Part shown: positions 35,001 to 44,315 of the stretch, piece after piece
Layout of the letters: every line of letters begins with the position of its first letter
How positions within the stretch are numbered: the stretch's first letter is position 1
Program-made: the position numbers and the translations under genes
Assembly: GCF_008370325.1 (NCBI RefSeq)
Contig: NZ_VNIP01000006.1
Coordinates: 744,001 to 808,000 of the forward strand
DNA: 64,000 bases
Reading direction: 5' to 3'
Source: Martinezella tropici
GTDB lineage: Bacteria; Pseudomonadota; Alphaproteobacteria; Rhizobiales; Rhizobiaceae
Notes under the pieces: model-generated
Databases searched by the model: none
What the model saw: the letters and a program-made list of their open reading frames with translations, nothing else
Told to the model about the DNA's origin: nothing

Positions 35001-35840
35001 ATGTCCAAGGCACGCACGTCCCTTGTCCGCACCGGCCTCGTGCACCTGGCGCTCATCGCCTATACGCTGGTTGCCATCTTTCCGGTGTTCCTGACCGTCA
35101 TCAACTCCTTCAAGGATCGCGCCTCGATCTTCCGCGCGCCCTTGAGCGTCCCGACGCCATCCTCCTTCAGCATGATCGGCTATGACACCGTTCTGAAACA
35201 GGGGGATTTCCTGACCTATTTCCAGAACAGCTTCATAGTGACGATCGTTTCGATCATTTTCACTCTGCTGTTCGGCGCCATGGCCGCCTTCGCGCTGTCG
35301 GAATATCGTTTCCGCGGCAATACGGTCATGGGGCTTTATCTGGCAATCGGCATCATGATCCCGATCCGGCTCGGCACGGTCGCGATCCTGCAGGGCATGG
35401 TTGCCGCCGGTCTCGTCAACACGCTGACGGCGCTGATCCTCGTCTATACCGCGCAAGGCCTGCCGCTGGCGATCTTCATCTTGTCCGAGTTCATGCGGAC
35501 GGTTTCCGACGATTTGAAGAATGCCGGCCGCATTGATGGCCTCAGCGAATATGCCATCTTCTTCCGTCTGGTCCTGCCGCTCGTCCGCCCGGCCATGGCA
35601 ACGGTCGCCGTCTTCACCATGATCCCGATCTGGAACGATCTTTGGTTCCCGCTGATCCTGGCTCCGAGCGAGGCAACCAAGACGGTGACGCTCGGATCGC
35701 AGATCTTCATCGGCCAGTTCGTCACCAACTGGAATGCGGTGCTAGCGGCGCTGACGCTCGCGATCCTGCCGATCCTCATCCTCTACGTTATCTTTTCACG
35801 CCAACTCATTCGCGGCATTACCTCCGGAGCAGTCAAGTGA
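35001..35840 (+). CDS. Sugar ABC transporter permease (MalG/UgpE type)
   Basis: 279 aa, six membrane segments, with the EAA loop DDLKNAGRIDGLSEYAIFFRLVLPL near residue 175-199. It is the second channel subunit. A GAGGAGCG ribosome site overlaps the end region of the preceding permease. Its stop overlaps the start of the next gene (GTGA), showing tight operon structure. Confidence 0.92.
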   Translation: MSKARTSLVRTGLVHLALIAYTLVAIFPVFLTVINSFKDRASIFRAPLSVPTPSSFSMIGYDTVLKQGDFLTYFQNSFIVTIVSIIFTLLFGAMAAFALSEYRFRGNTVMGLYLAIGIMIPIRLGTVAILQGMVAAGLVNTLTALILVYTAQGLPLAIFILSEFMRTVSDDLKNAGRIDGLSEYAIFFRLVLPLVRPAMATVAVFTMIPIWNDLWFPLILAPSEATKTVTLGSQIFIGQFVTNWNAVLAALTLAILPILILYVIFSRQLIRGITSGAVK

Positions 35841-36901
35841 ACTCATCCGAAAAGCCGATCCGCGTTCTCGTTGCCGGCCTTGGCAACATGGGCCGCAGCC
35901 ACGCGCTGGCCTATCACAACAATCCGGGCTTCGAGATCGTCGGCCTCGTCAACCGCTCCAGGCCGGAGCTGCCTGAGGAACTGCGAGGATATACGATCCA
36001 TCCGGATTTCGAGGCGGCATTGAAGGAGCTGAAGCCGGATCTCTGCTCCATCAATACCTATTCCGACAGCCATGCCGATTTCGCCGTCATGGCCTTCGAA
36101 GCCGGCTGCCATGTCTTCGTAGAGAAGCCGCTGGCGACCACGGTCGAAGATGCCGAGCGCGTCGTCGCGGCAGCGCGGAAGGCCAACAAGAAGCTGGCGA
36201 TCGGCTATATCCTGCGCCACCATCCCTCATGGATGCGGCTGATCGCCGAAGCGCGCAAGCTCGGCGGTCCCTATGTCTTCCGTATGAACCTCAATCAGCA
36301 ATCGAGCGGCCCGACTTGGGAGACGCACAAGGCATTGATGCGCACGACCTCGCCGATCGTCGATTGCGGCGTGCATTATGTCGATGTCATGTGCCAGATC
36401 ACCGACGCTAAGCCCGTCGAGGTGCGTGGCATGGGCCTGCGGCTGTCACAAGAGATTAAGCCGGATATGTATAATTACGGCCATCTGCAGGTGATCTTCG
36501 AGGACGGCTCGGTTGGTTGGTACGAGGCCGGTTGGGGGCCGATGATTTCGGAGACGGCCTTCTTCGTGAAGGACGTGATGTCGCCGAACGGATCGGTGTC
36601 GATCGTCATGGATCAAAACGCCAAGTCCGACGATATCGATATGCATACGAAGACCTCGGTCATCCGGCTGCATAGCGCCGAGACAGGGCCGAACGGCCAG
36701 TTCATCCGGCCGGATCAGGACCTGCACATGGATGGCGAACCGGGCCACCAGGAGCTCTGCGACTTCGAGCAGGCCTTCATGCTGAAGGCTATCCGCGAGG
36801 ATCTCGACCTCAATCGCCATATGGCCGATGCCGTTCAATCGCTGCGCATATGCCTCGCCGCCGATGAGAGCGTGCGCACGGGCAAGCCTGTTTATCTATA
36901 A
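35837..36901 (+). CDS. Gfo/Idh/MocA family oxidoreductase
   Basis: 354 aa from the GTG at 35837, which overlaps the permease stop by four bases (GTGA). The Rossmann nucleotide loop is VAGLGNMGRSHALAYHNNPG (residues 11-30). EKPLATTVEDAERVVAAARK is the family EKP motif, and the C-terminal sheet domain holds DCGVHYVDVMCQ. Such enzymes oxidise or reduce sugars and inositols with NAD(P). Placed inside the transport operon, it probably acts on the imported sugar or its derivative, which suggests a substrate needing redox change. Confidence 0.9.
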   Translation: MNSSEKPIRVLVAGLGNMGRSHALAYHNNPGFEIVGLVNRSRPELPEELRGYTIHPDFEAALKELKPDLCSINTYSDSHADFAVMAFEAGCHVFVEKPLATTVEDAERVVAAARKANKKLAIGYILRHHPSWMRLIAEARKLGGPYVFRMNLNQQSSGPTWETHKALMRTTSPIVDCGVHYVDVMCQITDAKPVEVRGMGLRLSQEIKPDMYNYGHLQVIFEDGSVGWYEAGWGPMISETAFFVKDVMSPNGSVSIVMDQNAKSDDIDMHTKTSVIRLHSAETGPNGQFIRPDQDLHMDGEPGHQELCDFEQAFMLKAIREDLDLNRHMADAVQSLRICLAADESVRTGKPVYL

Positions 36902-36913
36902 GGACAAAAGACT

Positions 36914-37918
36914 GTGGGATCGCTTCAACTGAAATCCATCCGCAAGGCCTACGGCTCGCACGACGTGCTGAAGGGCATCGACCTCGAGGTGAAGGACGGG
37001 GAGTTCGTCATCTTCGTCGGTCCTTCCGGCTGCGGCAAGTCGACCCTTCTGCGCAGCATTGCCGGCCTTGAGGACGTGACCTCCGGTGCCGTGCTGATCA
37101 ATGGCAAGGATGTGACCGTGACGCCGCCCGCCAAGCGTGGCATCTCGATGGTTTTCCAGTCCTATGCGCTTTATCCGCACCTGACCGTCAAGGATAATAT
37201 GGGCTTGGGGCTCAAACAGGCCGGCACTGCGAAGGCCGAGATCGACAGCCGCGTCGAGAAGGCTTCAAGCATGCTGTCGCTTGCACCCTATCTCGCCCGC
37301 CGGCCATCGGAGCTTTCCGGTGGCCAGCGCCAGCGCGTCGCCATCGGCCGCGCCATCGTTCGGGAGCCCGAGCTTTTCCTCTTCGACGAGCCGCTGTCGA
37401 ACCTCGACGCGGCACTGCGCGTCCAGACCCGTCTCGAAATCGCCCGCCTGCATCGCAGCCTCAAGGCGACGATGATCTATGTCACCCACGATCAGGTGGA
37501 GGCAATGACGCTTGCCGACAAGATCGTCGTGCTCAACGCCGGCGCGATCGAGCAGATCGGTTCACCGATGGAACTTTACAATCGCCCGGCCAACACCTTC
37601 GTTGCCGGCTTCATCGGCTCACCGCAGATGAACTTCATTGCGGCCGAGCGTCTGGGCCAAAGCGGCGCCAAGACCGTCGGCATCCGTCCCGAGCATATCA
37701 CGCTGTCGCGCGATCAGGGCTCATGGGCCGCCAAGGTCATCCACGTCGAGCATCTCGGTGCCGACACGATCATCTATCTCGAATCCGAGACCACCGGCCT
37801 TCTCACTACGCGTCTCTTCGGGGAACATCAATACGAGCCGGACGAGATGGTTTATGCAACGCCGGATGCAAACCAGATGCATCGTTTCGACGCGAACGAC
37901 AAGGCGATCCGCGCGTAA
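36914..37918 (+). CDS. Sugar ABC transporter ATP-binding protein (UgpC/MalK type)
   Basis: 334 aa. Walker [10 protein letters not shown] is at residues 36-44, the signature [15 protein letters not shown] and Walker [13 protein letters not shown] follow, and the H-loop is [15 protein letters not shown]. The C-terminal part is the TOBE/MalK regulatory domain ([10 protein letters not shown]). It hydrolyses ATP to drive import through the two permeases. Start is the GTG at 36914, 12 bases behind the oxidoreductase. It closes the five-gene operon. Confidence 0.93.
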   Translation: MGSLQLKSIRKAYGSHDVLKGIDLEVKDGEFVIFVGPSGCGKSTLLRSIAGLEDVTSGAVLINGKDVTVTPPAKRGISMVFQSYALYPHLTVKDNMGLGLKQAGTAKAEIDSRVEKASSMLSLAPYLARRPSELSGGQRQRVAIGRAIVREPELFLFDEPLSNLDAALRVQTRLEIARLHRSLKATMIYVTHDQVEAMTLADKIVVLNAGAIEQIGSPMELYNRPANTFVAGFIGSPQMNFIAAERLGQSGAKTVGIRPEHITLSRDQGSWAAKVIHVEHLGADTIIYLESETTGLLTTRLFGEHQYEPDEMVYATPDANQMHRFDANDKAIRA

Positions 37919-37987
37919 ATGGCCCTGCCAAGACGGAGCGATAAGCTTCGTCTCGGCTGCCTCCTGCCGCATGCATGTCGCGATCGG

Positions 37988-38593
37988 TCATTCGCCGTGC
38001 GGCTTGGAGGGATTTCCTATTGCCAATGCAGCCCGCTCTATGACTTGGCCGATATGGCTGGAAAGGGCGGGATCTGAGACTGCGCGAGCAATGGTGACGC
38101 CGCCGCTGAGCGTTGCGAGGAGAAGAATCGCACGATCCTCCGGCGTTAATTCGGCAGAGCTCGTGTTTTCTGGCAATCCGGCGGCGACATCCGCGATCAA
38201 TTTTCTCAATTCCGCCGTATAGGCGTCGCGCGTTTCCTCGTCGGCGCGCATGACATCGGGGGAAAGGCTCGGCAGCGTGCAGCTGTCGCCAAGATCGCAG
38301 GTCCGTTTGTAGCCTAGATAGAAGCTGGCAAGCGCTTTCAACCAATCTTTCGGCTGGTTTTCCCTAAGCGCCAAGATTCCTTGGCGCAACTCCTCCAAGC
38401 CTTCCACGACGGCTGTGCGAAACGCTTCGCTCTTGGACTTGAAGTGTCCGTAGAAGGCGCCGTTGGTAACGCCGGCTGCCTTGGTCAGAGCATCGATGCC
38501 CGCGCCGCCGTAACCTTCCTTTCGAAATACCTGCCCTGCAGCCGCGACCACCCGTGTTCGGGTTTCCTGTTTGTGTTCGGCGCTGTAGCGCAT
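37988..38593 (-). CDS. TetR family transcriptional regulator
   Basis: 201 aa. The N-terminal helix-turn-helix reads TRVVAAAGQVFRKEGYGGAGIDALTKAAG followed by VTNGAFYGHFKSK (residues about 10-55). The C-terminal domain is all-helical and senses an unknown ligand. TGGAGG five bases before the ATG at 38593 sets the start; another ATG lies at 38605. It is divergent from a tautomerase-like gene, and the gap holds repeated AGAGTGATC elements that may be its operators. Confidence 0.9.
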   Translation of the reverse strand: MRYSAEHKQETRTRVVAAAGQVFRKEGYGGAGIDALTKAAGVTNGAFYGHFKSKSEAFRTAVVEGLEELRQGILALRENQPKDWLKALASFYLGYKRTCDLGDSCTLPSLSPDVMRADEETRDAYTAELRKLIADVAAGLPENTSSAELTPEDRAILLLATLSGGVTIARAVSDPALSSHIGQVIERAALAIGNPSKPHGE

Positions 38594-38607
38594 CGCTGCC
38601 TCCATTA

Positions 38608-38682
38608 AGAGTGATCTCTCTTTATTGCTTGCATAGAGAGTGATCGGTGTGTATCGTTAAAGAGTGATCGGTATATATCATT
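38608..38682. promoter_or_regulatory. AGAGTGATC repeats between the tetR and tautomerase genes
   Basis: Two near-identical 22-base direct copies (AGAGTGATCGGT plus a TATC tail) lie at 38637-38658 and 38661-38682, 24 bases apart. A third partial copy (AGAGTGATCTCTCT) is at 38608-38621, right before the TetR start. Position and repetition point to TetR binding and autoregulation. Confidence 0.6.
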
Positions 38683-38713
38683 TGCCATCACAGGTCCAAC
38701 AAGGAGATATTCC

Positions 38714-39139
38714 ATGCCCATTACGCTTACCGTACCCGAAGGTCTGCTTTCCCCGGAAGCACAGGCGAGAGCTTTTGCCGGATTGAAGGATGCAGTCCTC
38801 GATGTTGCCGGATTGACCGGGAATGAATTCATGACGGCCAATGTCGTTGGTTCGATCAATGTGCTTCCGGCTGGGCACGTGCTGGCGGCCGGAAAACCTG
38901 TTGCCGCGGCCTTCATCGAACTCAAACTGCCTGAAATCGCACTCGCGACCGCCGAAGCCAAGCGTGCCTTCATTGCAAGGGCGACCGATGTCGTTGAGCA
39001 GGCGGCCGAAGGGCGGATCAAGCGTGAACATATCTGGTCGAATATAGTCTATGCGCCGGAGGGCGCCTGGGGCATTGCGGGACAGAGCTATAGCAACGCG
39101 GACCTGGTCGGCGCCATTCAGGGTGCTGCAGCTGCCTAA
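38714..39139 (+). CDS. Tautomerase family protein
   Basis: 141 aa. After removal of Met1 the chain starts with Pro, the catalytic residue of the 4-oxalocrotonate tautomerase superfamily (MPITLTVPEGLLSPEAQARA). The length, with an internal long helix (ATAEAKRAFIARATDVVEQA), is that of the double-size members rather than the 60-70 aa forms. CAAGGAGAT lies before the ATG. It is divergent from a TetR gene and probably induced by whatever that senses; a role in handling reactive carbonyl or aromatic compounds is possible. Confidence 0.75.
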   Translation: MPITLTVPEGLLSPEAQARAFAGLKDAVLDVAGLTGNEFMTANVVGSINVLPAGHVLAAGKPVAAAFIELKLPEIALATAEAKRAFIARATDVVEQAAEGRIKREHIWSNIVYAPEGAWGIAGQSYSNADLVGAIQGAAAA

Positions 39140-39238
39140 GCGCTCCGGATGTTTACCGCCGTCTTCTACGGCAGCTTCATATCGATGACGGGCCGGCGCA
39201 CGAACTATCTTTAATCCGAAACAAAAGGAAGGCAGGAC

Positions 39239-39634
39239 ATGCAACTCGCCAATTATCTATTTTTTACGACGCATTGCGAGGAAGCGCTTGCCTTCTACAC
39301 TGCCTGTGAGCTTGGCCAAGTCACGCTTTTGCTGCGGCACGGCGCGAATGGGATCCCGCTTGTTGATGATACGATGCAAGGCAGGGTGATGCATGCGCGG
39401 TTCGAGGGGCCGGGCGTGCTGTTCTTCGCCTCCGACAACCACGACGCGGAGCCGATGCGCGGGTCTGCCCATATGCTTGTCATGGATGATCGCGGCAGTA
39501 CCGACAGGATTTTTGCGCGATTGGCTGAAGGCGGCAACGTGACGACACCGCTCGCCGTCCAGCCATGGGGGAGCTATTACGGCAAGCTGACGGATCGGTT
39601 TGGCGTGCAATGGATGGTGGATTGCGCGCAGTAG
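39239..39634 (+). CDS. VOC family protein, PhnB/glyoxalase-like
   Basis: 131 aa. It begins QLANYLFFTTHCEEALAFYTAC and ends with PWGSYYGKLTDRFGVQWMVD, the usual frame of PhnB-like vicinal-oxygen-chelate proteins. AAAAGGAAGGCAGGAC precedes the ATG. The fold often binds a metal and a small ligand; most PhnB-like members have no known reaction. It may be co-transcribed with the tautomerase 100 bp upstream, which would place it under the TetR regulator. Confidence 0.85.
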   Translation: MQLANYLFFTTHCEEALAFYTACELGQVTLLLRHGANGIPLVDDTMQGRVMHARFEGPGVLFFASDNHDAEPMRGSAHMLVMDDRGSTDRIFARLAEGGNVTTPLAVQPWGSYYGKLTDRFGVQWMVDCAQ

Positions 39635-39748
39635 TGGGATCGATTGGCATGAAGCGTGAAATAATACTCCAGTCGTCCGGACGAATTCATGCCGATGTCA
39701 TGAAGCTGTGCTATCTCAAGCTCAGTCCACTCCAACAGCGAGCACATC

Positions 39749-40435
39749 ATGGCAAACGCAGCAACGACTTATGCCACGTGGCACAAGGATCCGCAGGGCG
39801 ATACGAAAATGGCGGAATCGCACAGCCCCTATTGGCGGCACTTCATCGAGACAGTGCCGGAGCGGGATTTCTCCTCGAAGACCGTCCTGGATTTCGGCTG
39901 CAACCGCGGCGGCTTCCTGCGTTTGCTTTATGGCATGCGGCCGTTCCGACGCGGCGTCGGTATCGATATCGCTTCGGAGTCCGTGGCTGCTGCGGTCGCT
40001 GCCGTCGGCAACATGCCGCTGCAGTTTCATGTGACGACGGACCTGTCGCCCTTCGCCGACAGCTTCGATGTCGCCTTCAGCTATGAGGTGATCTATCTGC
40101 TGCCGGAGCTGGAACAGCATGCCGAACAGATGTTCCAGATCATGCGGAATGGCGGCGTCTACTATGCTGTGACCGGTTGCCACAATGAAATGCCGCTCTG
40201 GCCTAAGTGGCTCGAACTCATCGGCAATAACAGCAATGCGCCGATGCAGGATCGGTCCCCACAGGATTATATCGATACCTTCGTTGCGGCTGGCTTCGAC
40301 GTATCCGTCAAGCGTTTCGGTTATGACGGCTTCGTGCATGCATCGAAGGATCGGAAATATTATCCGAGCATTCTCGATGCCTTGAGTTATCCGGCCGAAT
40401 ACAAGCTTTTGTTCCGGCTCGAGAAGCGTGTCTGA
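39749..40435 (+). CDS. Class I SAM-dependent methyltransferase
   Basis: 228 aa. Motif I is KTVLDFGCNRGGFLRLLY, followed by an acidic GIDIASES end of strand 2 and DVAFSYEVIYLLPELEQHAE (motif IV region). The target is unknown. The next gene, a GntR regulator, starts at or just before its end, so the two form a pair. A relation to phosphonate use is suggested only by the type of that regulator. Confidence 0.82.
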   Translation: MANAATTYATWHKDPQGDTKMAESHSPYWRHFIETVPERDFSSKTVLDFGCNRGGFLRLLYGMRPFRRGVGIDIASESVAAAVAAVGNMPLQFHVTTDLSPFADSFDVAFSYEVIYLLPELEQHAEQMFQIMRNGGVYYAVTGCHNEMPLWPKWLELIGNNSNAPMQDRSPQDYIDTFVAAGFDVSVKRFGYDGFVHASKDRKYYPSILDALSYPAEYKLLFRLEKRV

Positions 40436-40436
40436 C

Positions 40437-41165
40437 ATGGAGACGATCGATAGAAAGGGCGGCAGCGCGCTCTGGCATCAGATCGGTGAAATCCTGGCGG
40501 CTGATATTGCCGCCGGGACTTTTGCCCCAGGAGCGAAATTGCCGGCCGAGCCGGAGCTGATGCAGCGCTTCGGCGTCAGCCGCTTTACCGTGCGCCAGGC
40601 GCTGGGGCATCTGGAACAGCGGGGGTTGGTCCGCGCCGAGCAGGGGCGAGGGACATTCGTCCATAGGGGTGTGCTCGACTATACGCTGTCTAAGCGTACT
40701 CGCTTTCATAAAAATCTGATCGAGCAAGGCTTCGAGCCGGGCGGCGAATTGCTCGTTCACGAGATCGTAGCGGCAACGGAGCGCGTCGCTGCCTATTTGA
40801 AGCTGGCGATTGGCTCATCGGTCATTCATCGACGCGGTGTAATGACGGCTGATGGCGTGCCCATAGAATTAGGGGATTCTTACTACCCGGCCGAGCGCTT
40901 TCCCGATTTCGACAAGGCCCGCTTGCAACACCCAACGATCTCCGCAGCACTTGCCAGCTACGGCGTCACCGACTACGAGCGACTGTCGACGGAGATCGAG
41001 GCGCGGATGCCAACGGCGGAAGAGGCGCGGCTTCTCCGGCAGCCGAAATCCGTGCCGCTGCTCATCACCCGCAAGCTGGATGCGGATGCGGACGACGTGC
41101 CGATTACCTATTCGGAGTCGATGTGGTCGGCGGAGCGGATCACCTTCAATGTGGATCTGCGGTAA
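40437..41165 (+). CDS. GntR family regulator, PhnF/HutC-like with UTRA domain
   Basis: 242 aa. The winged helix-turn-helix is LPAEPELMQRFGVSRFTVRQALGHLEQRGLVRAEQGRGTF (residues about 36-76). The UTRA part has HKNLIEQGFEPGGELLVHEI, which resembles PhnF proteins. No C-P lyase (phnGHIJKL) genes occur in the window, so the symbol phnF is withheld. Either the GTG at 40428 or the ATG at 40437 may start it, touching the methyltransferase end. The ligand is unknown. Confidence 0.85.
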   Translation: METIDRKGGSALWHQIGEILAADIAAGTFAPGAKLPAEPELMQRFGVSRFTVRQALGHLEQRGLVRAEQGRGTFVHRGVLDYTLSKRTRFHKNLIEQGFEPGGELLVHEIVAATERVAAYLKLAIGSSVIHRRGVMTADGVPIELGDSYYPAERFPDFDKARLQHPTISAALASYGVTDYERLSTEIEARMPTAEEARLLRQPKSVPLLITRKLDADADDVPITYSESMWSAERITFNVDLR

Positions 41166-41219
41166 CAGTTCAAGCAGGCTTGGCGCATATTGGGGCCAAA
41201 GTGGCTCGCCATCTTCGCC

Positions 41220-41570
41220 TTAGCGATGAGAGAGGATATTGACCACCTTGCCGAAGGGGTCACGGACGTAGAAGCGGCGAACGCCCCAAGGCTCGTCCGT
41301 CAGGTCATACAATATGCCGAAGCCCAAGGATGTGGCGCGTTGATAAAGCGCATCGACATCGTCGACTTCAATCGAGAGATCGGGAACGATCGTGCCGGAG
41401 CCGCCTTCGCTTGCGATGCTGATCTGCGGCACGGTTGCCGCTTCGGAGGCGAAGGTGAGGATCCAGCCGTGATCCATGACGATGTCGAGGCCGAGCAGGT
41501 CATGGTAGAAAAGGCGGGCCGTGTCGGGATCGGCGGCGGGCAGGTTTGGGATGATGCGTAGGACGGTCAC
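41220..41570 (-). CDS. VOC family protein (glyoxalase/bleomycin-resistance-like)
   Basis: 116 aa. It contains the two half-barrel pattern of the family: LRIIPNLPAADPDTARLFYHDLLGLDI and, near the end, PWGVRRFYVRDPFGKVVNIL. A metal-ligand Glu is expected in the second half but cannot be fixed by eye. The substrate is unknown. It lies in the same direction as ribH but behind it, after about 60 bases for ribH's reading direction, so read-through from the riboswitch transcript is possible. Confidence 0.85.
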   Translation of the reverse strand: MTVLRIIPNLPAADPDTARLFYHDLLGLDIVMDHGWILTFASEAATVPQISIASEGGSGTIVPDLSIEVDDVDALYQRATSLGFGILYDLTDEPWGVRRFYVRDPFGKVVNILSHR

Positions 41571-41630
41571 TGACGTTTCTCCCTTGTGGATATGGAGGCG
41601 GGCCTCAGCCGCGCCTCCACCAATGCTGGT

Positions 41631-42131
<501 letters not shown>

Positions 42132-42198
42132 TCAATTATCCCTTGGGCGAACACGCATGAACGCAACGCTCCCCGCGCGGAGGAGGTGCGACCCTGCT

Positions 42199-42340
42199 TG
42201 CTCTCTTCCATCCGGACTATACCGTCGGCTCCGGCATCTCACCGGATCTGCTGACCCTTCCGAAAACCGGAAGGCGCTCGCGGGCTCGAGGAAACTCCCC
42301 ATACCGCCGGTGGGGAATTGCACCCCGCCCTGAGAACGCG
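42199..42340 (-). promoter_or_regulatory. FMN riboswitch (RFN element) upstream of ribH
   Basis: Read on the minus strand, the conserved blocks appear in order: TTCTCAGGGCGGGGTG, CAATTCCCCACCGGCGGT, GAGCCCGCGAGCG, a GATCCGGTGAGA block, GCCGGAGCCGACGGTATAG and the closing GTCCGGATGGAAGAGAGC. Together they form the multi-stem FMN aptamer. About 90 bases remain before the ribH start, room for a switch that hides the ribosome site or ends transcription when FMN is plentiful. Confidence 0.95.
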
Positions 42341-42375
42341 TGGACTATAGATGTTTTCACTCGTGGAAATCAAAG

Positions 42376-42404
42376 AAAAACGCCGGGCTTTTGACCCGGC
42401 GTTT
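42376..42404 (-). terminator. Hairpin terminator of the leftward ABC operon
   Basis: AAACGCCGGG and CCCGGCGTTT pair across a short loop at 42378-42403, 43 bases beyond the ATPase stop. T-rich sequence follows on the minus strand (TTTTTCTTTG), and the other side is also T-rich. Confidence 0.75.
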
Positions 42405-42446
42405 GCGAATAATTTTTCAAAGTTCCCCTGCGGCGCAGAGGCGTGC

Positions 42447-43508
42447 TCAATCCTGAATGACGAGCAGGTCGGAAGAGGCGAAGCGCAGCGTCACCTTTTC
42501 GCCGACGCTCGGAGGCATCATTCCGGGGCTGTTGAACATGTCGAAGGAAATCGTGTTGCCGGCGACGTTCATACGTGTGCGGATGACCGAACCCAGGAAG
42601 TGCGCCGAGGAGACTTCGCCCGTCAAAGCGGTATCGCCCTTGGCCGATTCGGCCAGCGAGCCGGCCTCCGGACGCAGAGCGAGCGATACCGTATCGCCCG
42701 GCTTGTAGGCCGTAACCGACTGCTTCAAGGTCACGCCCTGGTCGCCGATCATGATGCGGTTGCTGACGGGATCGACGACCTTGCCTTCAATGAGATTCAG
42801 CGTGCCGACGAACGAGGCGACGAAGCGGGTTGCCGGCGTGTTGTAGATCTCGAACGGCGTGCCGATCTGGTCGGCGCGGCCTGCATTCATGACGACGATG
42901 CGATCGGAGATCGACAGGGCCTCTTCCTGGTCGTGGGTCACGAAAACGGTGGTGATGCCGAGCTGCTGCTGGATGGCGCGGATTTCCTCGCGCAGCGAAA
43001 CGCGGATCTTTGCATCAAGGGCCGAGAGCGGCTCGTCGAGCAGGAGGACCTGCGGCTTGACGGCGATGGCGCGGGCCAGTGCCACGCGCTGCTGCTGGCC
43101 GCCGGACATCTGATAGGGGTAGCGGCCGGCGAGATGATCGAGCTTGATGAGCGCAAGCATTTCCTTGACGCGTTTGTCGATGTCGGGCTTCGCCATGCCG
43201 GCGACCTTGAGGCCGAAGGCGACGTTGTCATGGACCGTCATGTTCGGGAACAGCGCATAGGCCTGGAAGACCATACCGATGTTGCGCTGGTTTGGCTTCA
43301 AGTGGCGTTGATCCTTGCCGTTGATCGTCAAGCTGCCGGCGGTAGGGGTCTCGAAGCCGGCAATCATGCGCAGTACGGTCGTCTTGCCGCAGCCCGACGG
43401 TCCGAGGAAGGAGATGAATTCTCCCTTCTCGATTTGCATATTGAAATCATGGACGACGTGAATATCGCCGAAGGACTTCTTGATGTGGGTAAGTTCGAGA
43501 AAAGCCAT
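42447..43508 (-). CDS. ABC transporter ATP-binding protein (PotA/FbpC/PhnT type)
   Basis: 353 aa. Walker A GPSGCGKTT is at 36-44; the signature region is YQMSGGQQQRVALARAI, Walker B is VLLLDEPLSALD and the switch is VFVTHDQEEALSISDR. A TOBE domain follows from about residue 280. The overall look is that of ATPases serving polyamine, iron(III) or 2-aminoethylphosphonate importers. It is the last gene of a leftward operon behind two permeases and a binding protein. Confidence 0.92.
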   Translation of the reverse strand: MAFLELTHIKKSFGDIHVVHDFNMQIEKGEFISFLGPSGCGKTTVLRMIAGFETPTAGSLTINGKDQRHLKPNQRNIGMVFQAYALFPNMTVHDNVAFGLKVAGMAKPDIDKRVKEMLALIKLDHLAGRYPYQMSGGQQQRVALARAIAVKPQVLLLDEPLSALDAKIRVSLREEIRAIQQQLGITTVFVTHDQEEALSISDRIVVMNAGRADQIGTPFEIYNTPATRFVASFVGTLNLIEGKVVDPVSNRIMIGDQGVTLKQSVTAYKPGDTVSLALRPEAGSLAESAKGDTALTGEVSSAHFLGSVIRTRMNVAGNTISFDMFNSPGMMPPSVGEKVTLRFASSDLLVIQD

Positions 43509-43517
43509 AGCGGGACC

Positions 43518-44315
43518 TTACGCCTTAATCGGAGCGGATTTTGAGAAACGGGAGACCAACTGGAGAAGAGCCATGCTGAGCCAAGTCACAGCGAGCGCGA
43601 TGATCGCCAACGCTGACGGCTCATAGGCCTTGTTGGCGCCGACGAGCTGCATATAGGGCCCGAACGCCGGACGGTTGAGCAGCGACGCCATGGTGAATTC
43701 ACCCATGACGATCGCAAGGGTGATGAACGCTCCGGAAAGCACACCGCTCATGACATTTGGAAAGATGCATTTGAACATGATGGTTGTCCATTTTGCACCA
43801 AGGCTTTCGGCTGCTTCCGTCAGCGTGCCGATATCGATGGTACGCATCGCCGTATCGACCGAACGATACATATAGGGCAGGGATAAAACAATGTAGGAAC
43901 AGACAAGCAGAATGTTCGTCGTGGAATTATAGCCCGTCAGCGGCAGGATCGACGACGAATTATAGAGGCGAAGGTAACCAAAAACGATGACGATGGCGGG
44001 AATGACCAGCGGCATCAGTGTGATGAATTCAACAAGGGGGCGAAGTTGCGGCAGCCGCAATCTCACCCAATATGCGGTTGGCACGACGAGAAGCATGCCG
44101 AAGATGATGGTCAGAAGTGCCATCAACATCGAGAAGCCGAAGGCGGTCAGGAAGGTGAAATCCGAAAAGACCGAAGCATAGGCATCGAAGCTGTAGGCGC
44201 CGCGCCGCATGCGCAGCGAGAATTCCAACGTACCGATGAGCGGCACCAGGAAATAGATGAGGCCGATGGCAACCGCGATCCAGGCAAAGAGTTTTTGCAG
44301 CTTCATTTTTGCCAC
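43518..44315 (-). CDS. ABC transporter permease (PotC-like)
   Basis: 265 aa, six membrane segments. The EAA loop is RTIDIGTLTEAAESLGAKWTTIMFKCIFP (about residues 165-193). It overlaps the first permease gene by 13 bases, which supports joint translation. Together the two form the import channel of a polyamine/iron/AEP-type system. Confidence 0.9.
   Translation of the reverse strand: MAKMKLQKLFAWIAVAIGLIYFLVPLIGTLEFSLRMRRGAYSFDAYASVFSDFTFLTAFGFSMLMALLTIIFGMLLVVPTAYWVRLRLPQLRPLVEFITLMPLVIPAIVIVFGYLRLYNSSSILPLTGYNSTTNILLVCSYIVLSLPYMYRSVDTAMRTIDIGTLTEAAESLGAKWTTIMFKCIFPNVMSGVLSGAFITLAIVMGEFTMASLLNRPAFGPYMQLVGANKAYEPSALAIIALAVTWLSMALLQLVSRFSKSAPIKA

Noticed and set aside
42351-43544. Open frame of 397 codons on the plus strand opposite an ABC ATPase.
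   Set aside because: Its protein is His/Asp/Arg-rich like other mirrors of ATPase genes; the minus-strand ATPase is complete.
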